42,990 nt of DNA from Rhodobacteraceae bacterium CG17_big_fil_post_rev_8_21_14_2_50_65_11 (GCA_002783145.1 PFEX01000236.1:1-42990); one strand, 5' to 3'. Positions 29,574 through 39,390 are shown, counted from the stretch's first letter. The notes: generated by a model not told the origin, from the sequence alone. Translations and numbers: made by a program.

Positions 29574-30062
29574 TTACGGCGCGCTGCAGCGCCGTTCGGC
29601 CATGCAGTCGGTGATCTGCTCAAGGTCGTCCCGCGTCGGGGCGCTCATCAGCGTAGTCGGGCAGGGTTCGACCTCCAGATAATAGTCGCGGTTGTCGTCG
29701 ATCCGCAGGAAGGCCAGCACCTCTTGCCCGTCCTCGGGCGGGGTTCCGCACCAGATCGACATGCAGGCCACCGCCACCGTGACCTCCAGTTCCGCCGGGG
29801 TGTGAAAGCCGACGCGGCTGGCGATATCGCCGTAAAAGAGTGCGTCAAAGAAATAGGGCACCGGGGTGTCTCCCTCGGTCTCGACCGGCAGCGGTCGGTC
29901 CGGGCCGTCGCGCAGGAAGGCCCCCCGCACGATGACATGGCGATGCTCCGACGCGGCGGCGTGTCGATACATCGCCGCCGCGTCAGGCGGCGCGCAGCGC
30001 AGCGCGTGGACCGGACTGGCCGCCAACGTGAAGCAAAGCAAGATTGCGACCGCTCTCGGCAT
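29574..30062 (-). CDS. Secreted Cys-rich hypothetical protein
   Basis: Signal peptide MPRAVAILLCFTLAASPVHA; several Cys residues in the mature part; follows rppH in an operon arrangement. Confidence 0.7.
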   Translation of the reverse strand: MPRAVAILLCFTLAASPVHALRCAPPDAAAMYRHAAASEHRHVIVRGAFLRDGPDRPLPVETEGDTPVPYFFDALFYGDIASRVGFHTPAELEVTVAVACMSIWCGTPPEDGQEVLAFLRIDDNRDYYLEVEPCPTTLMSAPTRDDLEQITDCMAERRCSAP

Positions 30063-30089
30063 CCATTCCCTCGCTTCGTGGCCGGGCGG

Positions 30090-30572
30090 TCAGATCAGCC
30101 CGAACTCTTCCATCACCTTCTGATAGATCGGGCGTTTGAACTCGACGATCACCGTCAACAGATCCTGTGCCGCCATCCAGCGCCAATCCGAAAACTCTAC
30201 GTCCTTATGGGCAAGGTCGATCACCTCGTCCGACGCGTCCATCCGCATCAGCACCCATTTCTGTTCCTGGCCACGAAACTTGCCGCCCCACCGCGTCGCG
30301 GCGATTTCCGGCGGGAAGTCGTAGGGCAGCCAGTTGGCGGTTTCGCCCAGAACGGTGACATGTTCCGCCTTGATACCGGTTTCCTCGCACAATTCGCGCA
30401 AGGCGGCATCGCGCTGCGTCTCGCCGGCCTCAACGCCCCCCTGCGGCATTTGCCAGGCGGGGCTGTCCATGTCGGCGCGCTGGCCGGCGAAGATCCGCCC
30501 CTCGCCGTTCACCAGAACGACGCCGACGCAGGGCCGGTAGGGGCGGTCATCGGGGTCCACCCCGGCACCCAT
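30090..30572 (-). CDS. rppH: RNA pyrophosphohydrolase (Nudix)
   Basis: YRPCVGVVLVNGEGRIFAGQR, Nudix box GGVEAGETQRDAALRELCEETGI. Confidence 0.95.
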   Translation of the reverse strand: MGAGVDPDDRPYRPCVGVVLVNGEGRIFAGQRADMDSPAWQMPQGGVEAGETQRDAALRELCEETGIKAEHVTVLGETANWLPYDFPPEIAATRWGGKFRGQEQKWVLMRMDASDEVIDLAHKDVEFSDWRWMAAQDLLTVIVEFKRPIYQKVMEEFGLI

Positions 30573-31891
30573 CAGCGCGGTCTGAGGGCGCGCAGCCCGT
30601 GCAGGATGTCGATGGCATAGGCCAGTTGGTAATCTTGCGCGCGCAACTCCGCCATTGCCTGCGCCTGTTCGCGTTCCTCTTGCAGCAAGCGCAACTGGTC
30701 CTCCGTCAGGGTGGAATTCGACAGCGCGCCGCGCAGGGATGCCTCGGTGCGGGCAGGGCCGAGGGGCTCCTCGACCTCGCCGATGTCGCGCTGTTCGACA
30801 AGAATGTCGGGCGCCACGCCAAGCGCCTGGATCGAGCGGCCCGACGGCGTGTAATAAAGCGAGGTGGTCAACCGCATGGCCCCGTCACCCTGCACCGGCA
30901 TCACCGATTGCACCGATCCCTTGCCGAAGCTGTTGGTGCCGACGACGACCGCTCGGTGGTGATCCTGAAGCGCGCCGGCGACAATTTCCGACGCCGACGC
31001 CGAACCGCCATTGATCAGCACCACCAGCGGCAATCCCTCGATAAGGTCGCCCGGCGTGGCGTTGTAGCGTTCGCCGTCGCCTTCGTTGCGGCCACGGGTG
31101 GACACGATTTCCCCCTGTTCGAGGAACGCGTCGGAGACCCGGATTGCCTACGTCAGCAGCCCGCCGGGATTGTTGCGCAGGTCCAGCACCAAGCCTTCGA
31201 GGTTCTCGATCCCGCCAACCTCATCAATCATCTCCTCGATGCCGTCGCGCAGGTTGGGATAGGTCTGTTCCGAAAAGCTGGCTATGCGCAGGATCGCGGT
31301 GTTGCCTTCCAGCCGGTTGCGCACGGCAGTCAGCTCGATCCGGTCACGCACGATGGCGATGTCGAAGGGCTCGTCCTCGCCCTCGCGCACCACGGTGATC
31401 ACGATTTCCGATCCGATTTCGCCGCGCATCAGGTCAACCGCCTGTTCCAGCGTCAGGCCAAGCAATGACTGGCCATCGACATGGGTGATGAAATCGCCCG
31501 CCTCGACGCCTGCCTCCATCGCCGGTGTGTCATCCATCGGGGTGATGACCTTGACGAAACCCTCTTCCTGCGTAACCTCGATGCCGAGACCGCCGAATTC
31601 GCCACGGGTCTGGGTCTGCATCGCCTCGAAATCGCGCGGCGGCAGGTAGGAACTGTGCGGGTCGAGCGAGGTCAGCATGCCGTTGATCGCGGCCTCGATC
31701 AGCCGGGCCTCGTCGACGTCCTCGACATAGTAGGTCCGGATGCGTTCGAAAACGTCGCCGAAGAGGTCAAGCTGTTCGTAGACCGACGTATTGCGCGCGT
31801 TCTCCTGTGCGATCAGCGGCCCGGCAACCTGCGTAGTCAGCAGAATCCCCGCTGCGGTGCCGCCGAGCGCCGCCATGATGAATCTCTTCAT
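30572..31891 (-). pseudogene. ctpA: C-terminal processing peptidase (S41, CtpA) interrupted by an in-frame amber codon at 31148-31150
   Basis: ORFs 31148..31891 (PDZ region, ...LDLRNNPGGLLT*) and 30572..31105 (GGSASASEIVAGALQ...SFGKGSVQSV catalytic part) are in the same frame; intervening codons read TAG GCA ATC CGG GTC TCC GAC GCG TTC CTC GAA CAG, i.e. *AIRVSDAFLEQ, where family members have Q-A-x-x-V-[SA]-D. Confidence 0.85.
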
Positions 31892-31903
31892 TCGTTCAAA
31901 TCC

Positions 31904-33046
31904 TCACTGATCTTGTGGCATGAACCAGTCGGTCGGGTCCACGGGCTCTCCAGCCTGTCTCAATTCCATATAAAGCGTTTGCGACAGATCTTCACTAGCC
32001 GCTTGTGGGTCTGCGACGATCAATTCTTCGCGGCTGGGGGTCTGACCGGGCATCAGCCCAACCGGATCGCCCGCGGATACGAGGTCACCGGCGCGCACGA
32101 ACATCTCTCCCATGCCGGCGAAAATCAGCAGATGGTCGCCCTGCGGTTCCAACAATGCGACATTGCCGTAGTCCAGGAGCGGCCCGGCATAGCGCACCGT
32201 CGCGTGCCACGGCGCGGTGACGAGCGCCCGCGGCTCGGCGATCAGGACCAGCCCCGGCCGGGTGATCCCTGCGGCATCGGCCTGACCATAGCCGTGTAAC
32301 ACACGGCCCCGAACCGGCAGCGGCAAGGCACCGCGCTGATCGGCGAAATCCGGCAGGCTGTTCATGCCGTCGCCCTGCACGTCGAGCGCCCGGATCGCGG
32401 TCGCGAAGCCGTCCAGCGACTCGGCGCTTTGGGTAAGGCGCATCAGCGCCTCGGTATCGGCGGCGACGCGGGGGGGCAGCGTTCGGCGGTCCGCCATCGC
32501 CTGGCTCAGCGCGACGCGCGCCTCCTGCACGCCGGTCAGCCCGTCGGAAAGCTGCCCCATTGCGCTGTCCTGAAGCGCGCGCAGCAGCGCCAGTTCTTCC
32601 AGCTGGCGACGCAATTCGCGCGCCTCGGCGGCAACGGCGGGGGTCACGTCGGACACGATCATGCCGGCGCGCGCGGTGCCAACCGGGCCTGTCGGGTGGA
32701 TCAGCAACAGCGGCGCGGGCACGGATTGCATGGATTGCAGCACACCCGTCAAACGGCCGAGCCGGCCCTGCTGCGCCTCGAACACGGCGGTGATGGATCG
32801 TTCGCGGATCGCCGCGCGCCGGATCCCTTCGCGCAGCGCGGCAAGCCCTTCCTCATAGGCGCGGATGGTTTCGGTCAGGGCATCGACCCTGTCCTGCGCG
32901 TCGGTGGCCTCGGCCATCGACAGTGTAGCGCGCTCCAGCATCTGGGCGGCGCGCTGCGCCGTGAGCGCCGGGTTCTCCGTCTGGGCCGGGGCCATGGCGG
33001 CGGCAAGGGTGCCAAGAAGGGCCAGAACCAGCGCCAGCCGCCTCAT
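31904..33046 (-). CDS. Murein hydrolase activator EnvC-like protein (coiled coil plus degenerate LytM/M23 domain)
   Basis: Signal peptide MRRLALVLALLGTLAAAMAPAQ; long coiled coil; C-terminal LytM-like fold VTAPWHATVRYAGPLLDYGNVALLEPQGDHLLIFAGMG; start inside the gpmI stop region (ATGA overlap). Confidence 0.85.
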   Translation of the reverse strand: MRRLALVLALLGTLAAAMAPAQTENPALTAQRAAQMLERATLSMAEATDAQDRVDALTETIRAYEEGLAALREGIRRAAIRERSITAVFEAQQGRLGRLTGVLQSMQSVPAPLLLIHPTGPVGTARAGMIVSDVTPAVAAEARELRRQLEELALLRALQDSAMGQLSDGLTGVQEARVALSQAMADRRTLPPRVAADTEALMRLTQSAESLDGFATAIRALDVQGDGMNSLPDFADQRGALPLPVRGRVLHGYGQADAAGITRPGLVLIAEPRALVTAPWHATVRYAGPLLDYGNVALLEPQGDHLLIFAGMGEMFVRAGDLVSAGDPVGLMPGQTPSREELIVADPQAASEDLSQTLYMELRQAGEPVDPTDWFMPQDQ

Positions 33047-34560
33047 GCAAAGAGGCACTTTCCGGTCATCGCTTCGGGCTGCTCCAGCCCCATCAGCCGC
33101 AGAACCGTGGGCGCCAGATCGGCCAACCGCCCGTCCTGCATCGCCACGCCGTCGGGCCCGCCGAACAGGATCACCGGCACCGGGTTCAGCGTGTGCGCGG
33201 TGTGCGCCCCGCCCGTTTCGGGGTCGATCATCATGTCGCAATTGCCGTGGTCGGCGGTCACGATCATCGCGCCGCCCACCTTTTCCAAAGCCGCCATCGC
33301 GGCGCCAAGCCCGTTGTCCACCGCTTCGCAGGCGGCGACGGCGGCGGGGATCACGCCGGTATGGCCCACCATGTCCGGGTTGGCGAAGTTGACCACGATG
33401 AGGTCATATTGCTTTTCGATCGCGCCGACGAGGTGCGTCGTCACTTCACCCGCCGACATTTCCGGCTGCAAATCGTAGGTCGCCACCTTGGGCGATTGCG
33501 GCATGTAGCGATCCTCGCCTGTCACCGGTTCCTCCTTGCCGCCGTTGAGGAAGAAGGTGACATGCGGGTATTTCTCGGTTTCGGCGATGTGGAACTGGGT
33601 TCGGCCATGGTCGGCGACCCAGTCTGCCAGCGTGTTGGCGATGTCCTGCTTGGGAAAGATCGCGCTGAGGAAGTCGTTGTGATGGGTGGAATATTCCACC
33701 ATCCCGCAGGCGGCGGTCCAGTCGGGGCGCGGCGATGGATCGAACTCCGCGAAGCCGGGATCGACGAGGGCCGCGAGGATTTCGCGCGCTCGGTCGGCGC
33801 GGAAATTGAGGAACAACAGCCCGTCGCCATCCCGTGGCGGGCGGTAACCGTCGATGCGGGTGGCCGCGATGAACTCGTCGTTCTCGCCCCGGTCGTAGGC
33901 CGCGCGGATGGCGGCCTCGGCGCTTGCCGCGCCGTGACCTTTGCCTTCGATAACAAGGTCGTAGGCCTGTTGCACGCGGTCCCACCTGTTGTCGCGGTCC
34001 ATCGCGAAGTAGCGCCCGATCAGCGTGCCGATGCGGGCCCCGTCCGGCAGGGCCGCTTCGAAGGCGGGCACCGTTTCGACAGCGGAGCGGGGGGCGACAT
34101 CGCGCCCGTCGGTGACGGCGTGGATCTGGACGGGGATGCCCGCCCCGGCGAGCACCTTGGCGGCGGTCAGGATATGGCGTTCGTGGCTGTGCACGCCGCC
34201 GGGGCTGGTCAGCCCTGACAGATGCGCGGTGCCGCCGCTTTTCTTCATCTTTTCAATGAAATCCAGCAAGGCGGGGCGGGTGGCGAAACTGCCGTCCTCG
34301 ATCGAAAGGTCGATCTGGCCGAGGTCCATCGCCACCACCCGGCCGGCGCCGATATTGGTGTGTCCAACCTCGGAATTACCCATCTGCCCGGTCGGCAGGC
34401 CGACATCGCGGCCATGGGTGACAAGGGTGGCATGGGGGCAGGTTGCCATGAGCCTGTCGAAATTCGGGGTATCGGCGAGGGACGGCGCGTTGCCGGGGCC
34501 GTCCGGGGCCAGGCCCCAGCCGTCGAGGATGCAAAGCACTACGGGTTTGGGCACGGTCAT
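33043..34560 (-). CDS. gpmI: 2,3-bisphosphoglycerate-independent phosphoglycerate mutase
   Basis: VVLCILDGWGLAPDGPGNA; GNSEVGHTNIGAGR; TADHGNCD. An alternative start lies 9 nt upstream (34569). Confidence 0.97.
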   Translation of the reverse strand: MTVPKPVVLCILDGWGLAPDGPGNAPSLADTPNFDRLMATCPHATLVTHGRDVGLPTGQMGNSEVGHTNIGAGRVVAMDLGQIDLSIEDGSFATRPALLDFIEKMKKSGGTAHLSGLTSPGGVHSHERHILTAAKVLAGAGIPVQIHAVTDGRDVAPRSAVETVPAFEAALPDGARIGTLIGRYFAMDRDNRWDRVQQAYDLVIEGKGHGAASAEAAIRAAYDRGENDEFIAATRIDGYRPPRDGDGLLFLNFRADRAREILAALVDPGFAEFDPSPRPDWTAACGMVEYSTHHNDFLSAIFPKQDIANTLADWVADHGRTQFHIAETEKYPHVTFFLNGGKEEPVTGEDRYMPQSPKVATYDLQPEMSAGEVTTHLVGAIEKQYDLIVVNFANPDMVGHTGVIPAAVAACEAVDNGLGAAMAALEKVGGAMIVTADHGNCDMMIDPETGGAHTAHTLNPVPVILFGGPDGVAMQDGRLADLAPTVLRLMGLEQPEAMTGKCLFA

Positions 34561-34663
34561 GACAGGCATCCTTTCGAAACGACTATCCGCATTTTAGGGG
34601 TCGGGTCGGGCAAGAGCAACCGGCAGTCCGGCTTTGCCGTGGTCGTGAGCGCGCAAATCCACT

Positions 34664-35461
34664 CTACCGCCTGGCGTGCCCCTCTTGTGTGCCTCGCCGC
34701 GCCATGAGGGCGCTGTGCAGCATCTCCGAGGCGACGATGATACCGGGCAGGAGCGGTTCACGATTGTTGAAGCGAAGGGCGGCCCCGTCGCGGTCGGTGA
34801 CATGGGCGCCCGCCTCGGACGCGATCAGGCTACCGGCGGCGATGTCCCATTCCCAACAGCCATGAAAGCCCACCATCCCGTCGAAGCGCCCCTGCGCCAC
34901 CAGCGCCAGCCGGTAGGCGAGCGAGGGCCGGAAGCTGCGCCGCACCGGGGGCACGCCGCCGGGCCAATGCGCCACGTCAAGCGCATGGCGGGTCGCCAGG
35001 AGCGTTGCCGCCGCTTCCGTCGCGGTCGTCGAGGCGGCTATCGGCACCCCGTTCAGTGTCGCGCCCCGCCCGCGTTCGGCGATGTAAAGCCGGTCGAGCA
35101 TCGGCAGGAAGACAACCCCGGCCTGCACCTGCCCATCGGCTGCCACCGCCAGCGAATGGGCGAAGTTCCGCTCCCCTGCGATGAAGGACCGCGTGCCGTC
35201 GATGGGATCGACGATGAAGGTGGAACCGCGGCCAAGGCGCGTGGTGCCGTCCTCGGTTTCCTCCGACAGCCAGCCGTAATCGGGGCGCGCCGCGGTCAGC
35301 GTGTCGCGCAGCATCCGGTCGATTTCGATGTCGGCCTCCGTCACCGGGCCGTGGCCGCCGGGCTTGTCCCACTTGCGCGGGCTGCGGTCCCAGTAGTGCG
35401 CGGCGATCTTGCCGGCCTTTCGCGCCGCGTCGATCAGCAGTGACAGGTCACGACCCGGCAA
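34664..35461 (-). CDS. Inositol monophosphatase family; 3'(2'),5'-bisphosphate nucleotidase CysQ-like
   Basis: VTEADIEIDRML, WLSEET, VDPIDGTRSFIAG, WEWDIAAGSLIASEAGAHVTD. Confidence 0.88.
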   Translation of the reverse strand: MPGRDLSLLIDAARKAGKIAAHYWDRSPRKWDKPGGHGPVTEADIEIDRMLRDTLTAARPDYGWLSEETEDGTTRLGRGSTFIVDPIDGTRSFIAGERNFAHSLAVAADGQVQAGVVFLPMLDRLYIAERGRGATLNGVPIAASTTATEAAATLLATRHALDVAHWPGGVPPVRRSFRPSLAYRLALVAQGRFDGMVGFHGCWEWDIAAGSLIASEAGAHVTDRDGAALRFNNREPLLPGIIVASEMLHSALMARRGTQEGHARR

Positions 35462-36794
35462 GCGTCAGCCCCTCTACCAGAAGCGAGGGCACCACGCGCG
35501 ACAGGTGCGGGCGGGCGTCGTTGGCGGGCACGAGGCTGGCCAGCATGTCGCGCAGGTTGCCGGCGATGGTGCATTCGTTGACCGGGTAGGCGATGGCGCC
35601 GTTTTCCACCCAGAAACCCGACGCGCCGCGCGAATAGTCGCCCGTGTTGGGGTTGACCGACGACCCGATCAGCCCGGTGACCAACAGGCCGGTGCCCATC
35701 CCGGCGATCAGGTCCGCGCGGCTGGCCTCGCCTTGGGTCAAAGCGACGTTGGAGACCGAGGGCGAGGGCGGCGCGGACAGGCTGCGGCTGGCATTGGCGG
35801 TCGACTCGAGGCCAAGCTTGCGCCCGGTGGCAAGGTCGAGCACCCAGCCTTGCAGCACGCCGTCCGCGACGATGGCGCGCTCGGCGGTGGGCAGGCCCTC
35901 GGCGTCGAAGGGGCGCGAGCCGGCGGCGCGCGGGCGCAGCGGCTGTTCGGTCAGCGACAGGCCGGTGGGCAGAACCTGCTGCCCCATCGCGCCGCGCAGC
36001 CACGAAGCGCCACGGGCGATGGCACCGCCGTTTACCGCTTGCAAAAGGTGGCCGACGAGGCTGGCCGCGATGCGTTCGTCGAACAGCACCGGGTAGGCGC
36101 CGGTCCTGGGTTGCCGCGCGCCCTTGCGGGCGACGGTGCGCTCGGCGGCGCGGCGGCCGATCTCCTCGGGCGGCAACAGGTCGGCGCGGTGCAGGCGCAT
36201 ATCGCCGTAATAGTCGCGCTCCATCCCCGTCCCCTCGCCGGTGATGGCGACGCAAGAGAGGCCGTGGTCGGTGCGCGCGTAGCCCCCGGAAAAGCCGTTG
36301 GTCGCGGCAAGGTGACGGGTCTGGCGGCCATAACCCGCGCTGGCGGACTGGACCAGGCTGATGCCCTCGACGGCGCGCGCCGCTGCCTCGGCCCGCAGGG
36401 CGGCGTCCTGCAAGGCGGCGGGGTCGGGTTCCGGGCCTGCGTCCACCATGTCGAGCGCGGCGATATCCCAACCGGTGGCCAGCTGCGACGGATCGGCAAG
36501 GCCGGTGGTGGGATCCTCGGGCGCGACGCGGGCCATGGCGACGGCGCGGTCGGCCATCTCGCGCATCGTCTCGGGCCGTGTGTCGGAGGCGGAGACGCAG
36601 GCCTGCCGCTGCCCGACCATGACGCGCAGGCCGATCTCGGCCTCGTCCGCGCGTTCGGCCTGTTCCAGCGCCCCGTTGAGCACCCCGATCGACAGCGACG
36701 TGCCGGCAACCGCGATGGCATCGGCGGCGTCGGCCCCGGCGGCGCGGGCGGCATCCAGCAACGCATGGGCGAGGGTTTCCGGGCTGTCAGTCAT
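35448..36794 (-). CDS. pmbA: TldD/PmbA family metalloprotease-like protein
   Basis: Modulator-of-gyrase family features; C-terminal GxxxxxNPNTGDYSRGASGFWVENGAIAYPVNECTIAGNLRDML. Confidence 0.93.
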   Translation of the reverse strand: MTDSPETLAHALLDAARAAGADAADAIAVAGTSLSIGVLNGALEQAERADEAEIGLRVMVGQRQACVSASDTRPETMREMADRAVAMARVAPEDPTTGLADPSQLATGWDIAALDMVDAGPEPDPAALQDAALRAEAAARAVEGISLVQSASAGYGRQTRHLAATNGFSGGYARTDHGLSCVAITGEGTGMERDYYGDMRLHRADLLPPEEIGRRAAERTVARKGARQPRTGAYPVLFDERIAASLVGHLLQAVNGGAIARGASWLRGAMGQQVLPTGLSLTEQPLRPRAAGSRPFDAEGLPTAERAIVADGVLQGWVLDLATGRKLGLESTANASRSLSAPPSPSVSNVALTQGEASRADLIAGMGTGLLVTGLIGSSVNPNTGDYSRGASGFWVENGAIAYPVNECTIAGNLRDMLASLVPANDARPHLSRVVPSLLVEGLTLAGS

Positions 36795-36869
36795 GGGCTG
36801 TCCTTGTTGGCGTCATAGGGGGTGAGAGGTAGCGCCCCGCCACCCTGCGCGCAAGCGCGCGCGGCCATG

Positions 36870-36901
36870 AAAAACCCCGGACCGCGCGCGGCGGTCCGGG
36901 G
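36870..36901 (-). terminator. Rho-independent terminator for the DUF2125 gene
   Basis: Minus strand CCCCGGACCGCCGCGCGCGGTCCGGGGTTTTT. Confidence 0.9.
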
Positions 36902-36921
36902 TGATCGCGCGGGCGCGCGGC

Positions 36922-38517
36922 TTATTGCAGCGGCACGCCGTTGGCGGTGATGCTGCCACCCGGGCCAAACTCGATGGACGAGGTGAAGCTGTCGGCGCTG
37001 GCACCGGGAATGGCGAACATGCCCAGCATGCCACGCGCCATGCCGGCCTGTTCGGGGGGCAGCAGGCCGCCATTGCTCAGCGACTGGATCAATCCGTTGG
37101 CGCCGGTCAGGCGCAGATCGACCGAGCCGACGGGCATCGGCATCATCTGTCCGGGGGCAAAGGTCACGTCGCCGGTGCCGGTCAGGTCGGCGCCGCCAAA
37201 CGACACCTGCAATTCGTTCAACGTCATGCTGCGCAACTCACCCGGCGGGGCGGTCATGTCCTCCGGGTTCAGCAACATGATGTCGACGAAAAGCTGCACC
37301 ATGCCGGTCAGGTCCACCACCACCGTTGCAGGGGTGCGCGGGACCGCCCGGCCAGGATCGACCATGGCCCAGAGGGACTCGTCTACCGACACGCCGCGAT
37401 AGGCGATGGCGGCGGCGAACGGCGACGGCTGATCCTGCCGCGACAGCGGAATGTCGATGGTCATCCCGGTCGACTCTGCCGTGGCGGCGATGGGGAAGGG
37501 CAGATCGGCGGCCGCGACAGACATCGACACGCCGTTGGCCGCGAGTGCATAGCTGATCGCGTCATTGGAGAAACCGAAACCGATGGAGCCGCCCTCGTTG
37601 GAGGCGCTGACGTCGATCATATCGCGGCCGTCCTGAAACATGAAGGCGACGTTGGCGGAGGTGTAGGACATTTCGCCGTTGACGCTGGTGCCGGCGGGCA
37701 GGCTTTCCAGCGTCGTCGAGACCACGCCACGCGGAATCGTCCCTGCGGCGGTGGCGTCGAGGTTGGCAAGGTCGATGTCGAGGTGGGCTTCGCCGTTACC
37801 ACCGCCGCCACCGCCCGAAGTGGGGGCCGGCGCCTCGGTCACTTGCTTGCCCGGCGCGGGTTGCTGGGGCACGGGCTGCGCCGGCGTCGCGCCGCTGCTG
37901 CCGGCTGGTTCGAACGCGTCAAGCGCCAGCGTGAAGGCGCCAAGCGACGCGGAGCTGGTAAAGCCGGTTAGCGCCGGATCGGTGAAATCGTAGGTCGCCG
38001 TGGTGTTGTAGCCGTCGAGCGTCAGGGTGTAATCCATGTCGGGGACTTCGGACGGGTCGATGCCGTCGAAGCTGATGTCGGTCAGCGCGATCTGGTCGAA
38101 GCCGCTGGTCAGGGTCAGGTTTTGCGCACTGCCCGACGCGGTGCCGCTGAACCCGGCGATGGCGAAACGCAGGGTGACCGCATCGGGGGCATCGCCGCCC
38201 TCGATCCCGGTGACCCGGTAGGTCAGCCCGTCGGCCACGGTGATTGCAACGCTGCCGTCGGGCTGGTTGGTCATCGTGACCTCGTCGATGATGCTGGTCA
38301 GCGTCACCGCCTCGATCGAGAACGAATTGGTGATGTTGGTCAGGGTCAGGCCGGTGCCGGTCGAAATCGCCTCGGCACTGATCGAATTGCCAAACTGGGT
38401 TGCCTGGTTCTGCCAGACCGACCAAAGCTCATCGGCGGTGATATCGGCCATCGCCGGGCTTGCCACAGAAAGCGCGAGCGTGGAAAGGGTGAGGGAAAGG
38501 CATTTCGTCTTTGACAT
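36922..38517 (-). CDS. DUF2125 domain-containing secreted protein
   Basis: Signal peptide MSKTKCLSLTLSTLALSVASPAMA; DITADELWSVWQNQATQFG typical of rhodobacteral DUF2125; Pro/Gly-rich linker in mid-protein. Alternative ATG 9 nt upstream. Confidence 0.75.
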   Translation of the reverse strand: MSKTKCLSLTLSTLALSVASPAMADITADELWSVWQNQATQFGNSISAEAISTGTGLTLTNITNSFSIEAVTLTSIIDEVTMTNQPDGSVAITVADGLTYRVTGIEGGDAPDAVTLRFAIAGFSGTASGSAQNLTLTSGFDQIALTDISFDGIDPSEVPDMDYTLTLDGYNTTATYDFTDPALTGFTSSASLGAFTLALDAFEPAGSSGATPAQPVPQQPAPGKQVTEAPAPTSGGGGGGNGEAHLDIDLANLDATAAGTIPRGVVSTTLESLPAGTSVNGEMSYTSANVAFMFQDGRDMIDVSASNEGGSIGFGFSNDAISYALAANGVSMSVAAADLPFPIAATAESTGMTIDIPLSRQDQPSPFAAAIAYRGVSVDESLWAMVDPGRAVPRTPATVVVDLTGMVQLFVDIMLLNPEDMTAPPGELRSMTLNELQVSFGGADLTGTGDVTFAPGQMMPMPVGSVDLRLTGANGLIQSLSNGGLLPPEQAGMARGMLGMFAIPGASADSFTSSIEFGPGGSITANGVPLQ

Positions 38518-38634
38518 ATCATCCATCCAAATGTGAATTTGCGGCGCAATGTTCTGCCGCGCGGCGGCTTGCGTCAAGGCCTCGTCCACACGACCTTGGC
38601 CAGAGACACCCTTTTGACAGGAGAGAGCGATCCA

Positions 38635-39390
38635 ATGGGCCAAATCAACGGAAAGGTTGCCATGATCACCGGCGCAAGTCGCGGCATCGGCGCCGCGACC
38701 GCGCGGCTTTTTGCGGAGGAGGGCGCGAAGGTCTGTCTTCTGGCACGGTCGCGCGATGAGATTGCGCAGCTTGCGGGCGAAATCGGCGAGTCCGCGCTTG
38801 CCATTCCCTGCGACGTCAGCCGCTTCTGGGAAGTGGAGGCCGCGGTTGCTGCCTGCATCGAGACCTTCGGCGGCCTCGACATCCTGATCAACAATGCCGG
38901 CGTGATCGAGCCCATTGCGATGCTGGCCGACTCCGACCCCGAGGGCTGGGGGCAGGCGATAGATATCAACCTCAAGGGGGTTTATCACGGGATCCGCGCG
39001 GCAATGCCGGCGATGGTGGCGCGCGGTGGCGGCACGATCATCACCATCAGTTCCGGCGCGGCGCATAATCCGCTGGAAGGCTGGAGCCATTACTGCGCCG
39101 CCAAGGCGGGCGCGGCGATGCTGACAGACTGCCTGCACCGCGAAGGCGCCGGGCAGGGCATCCGTGCCATGGGCCTGTCGCCGGGTACCGTCGCCACGCA
39201 GATGCAGCGCGAGATCAAGGCCAGCGGCGTCAACGCGGTCAGCCAGATGGACTGGTCCGACCACATCCCGGCGGAGTGGCCCGCGAAATGCCTGCTATGG
39301 ATGTGCGGGCCCGAGGCGGATGATTACCTCGGCGCGGAAATTTCGCTGCGCGATGAGGCCATTCGCGCCCGGATCGGGCTGGACGGGTGA
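38635..39390 (+). CDS. SDR family oxidoreductase
   Basis: MITGASRGIGAATARLFAEEGA, NNAGV, SSGAA...YCAAKAG motifs. Confidence 0.93.
   Translation: MGQINGKVAMITGASRGIGAATARLFAEEGAKVCLLARSRDEIAQLAGEIGESALAIPCDVSRFWEVEAAVAACIETFGGLDILINNAGVIEPIAMLADSDPEGWGQAIDINLKGVYHGIRAAMPAMVARGGGTIITISSGAAHNPLEGWSHYCAAKAGAAMLTDCLHREGAGQGIRAMGLSPGTVATQMQREIKASGVNAVSQMDWSDHIPAEWPAKCLLWMCGPEADDYLGAEISLRDEAIRARIGLDG

Noticed and set aside
31148-31150. Stop-codon reassignment or selenocysteine/pyrrolysine-type recoding at the ctpA TAG
   Set aside because: Other genes in the window terminate with TAG, the expected residue is Gln (one transition away), and no methanogen-type context or downstream recoding stem was recognised; nonsense mutation or sequencing error is simpler.
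37797-37818. Short GCC/ACC repeat encoding a Gly-rich stretch in the DUF2125 protein
   Set aside because: Ordinary flexible linker (PTSGGGGGGNGEA); no sign of a separate element.
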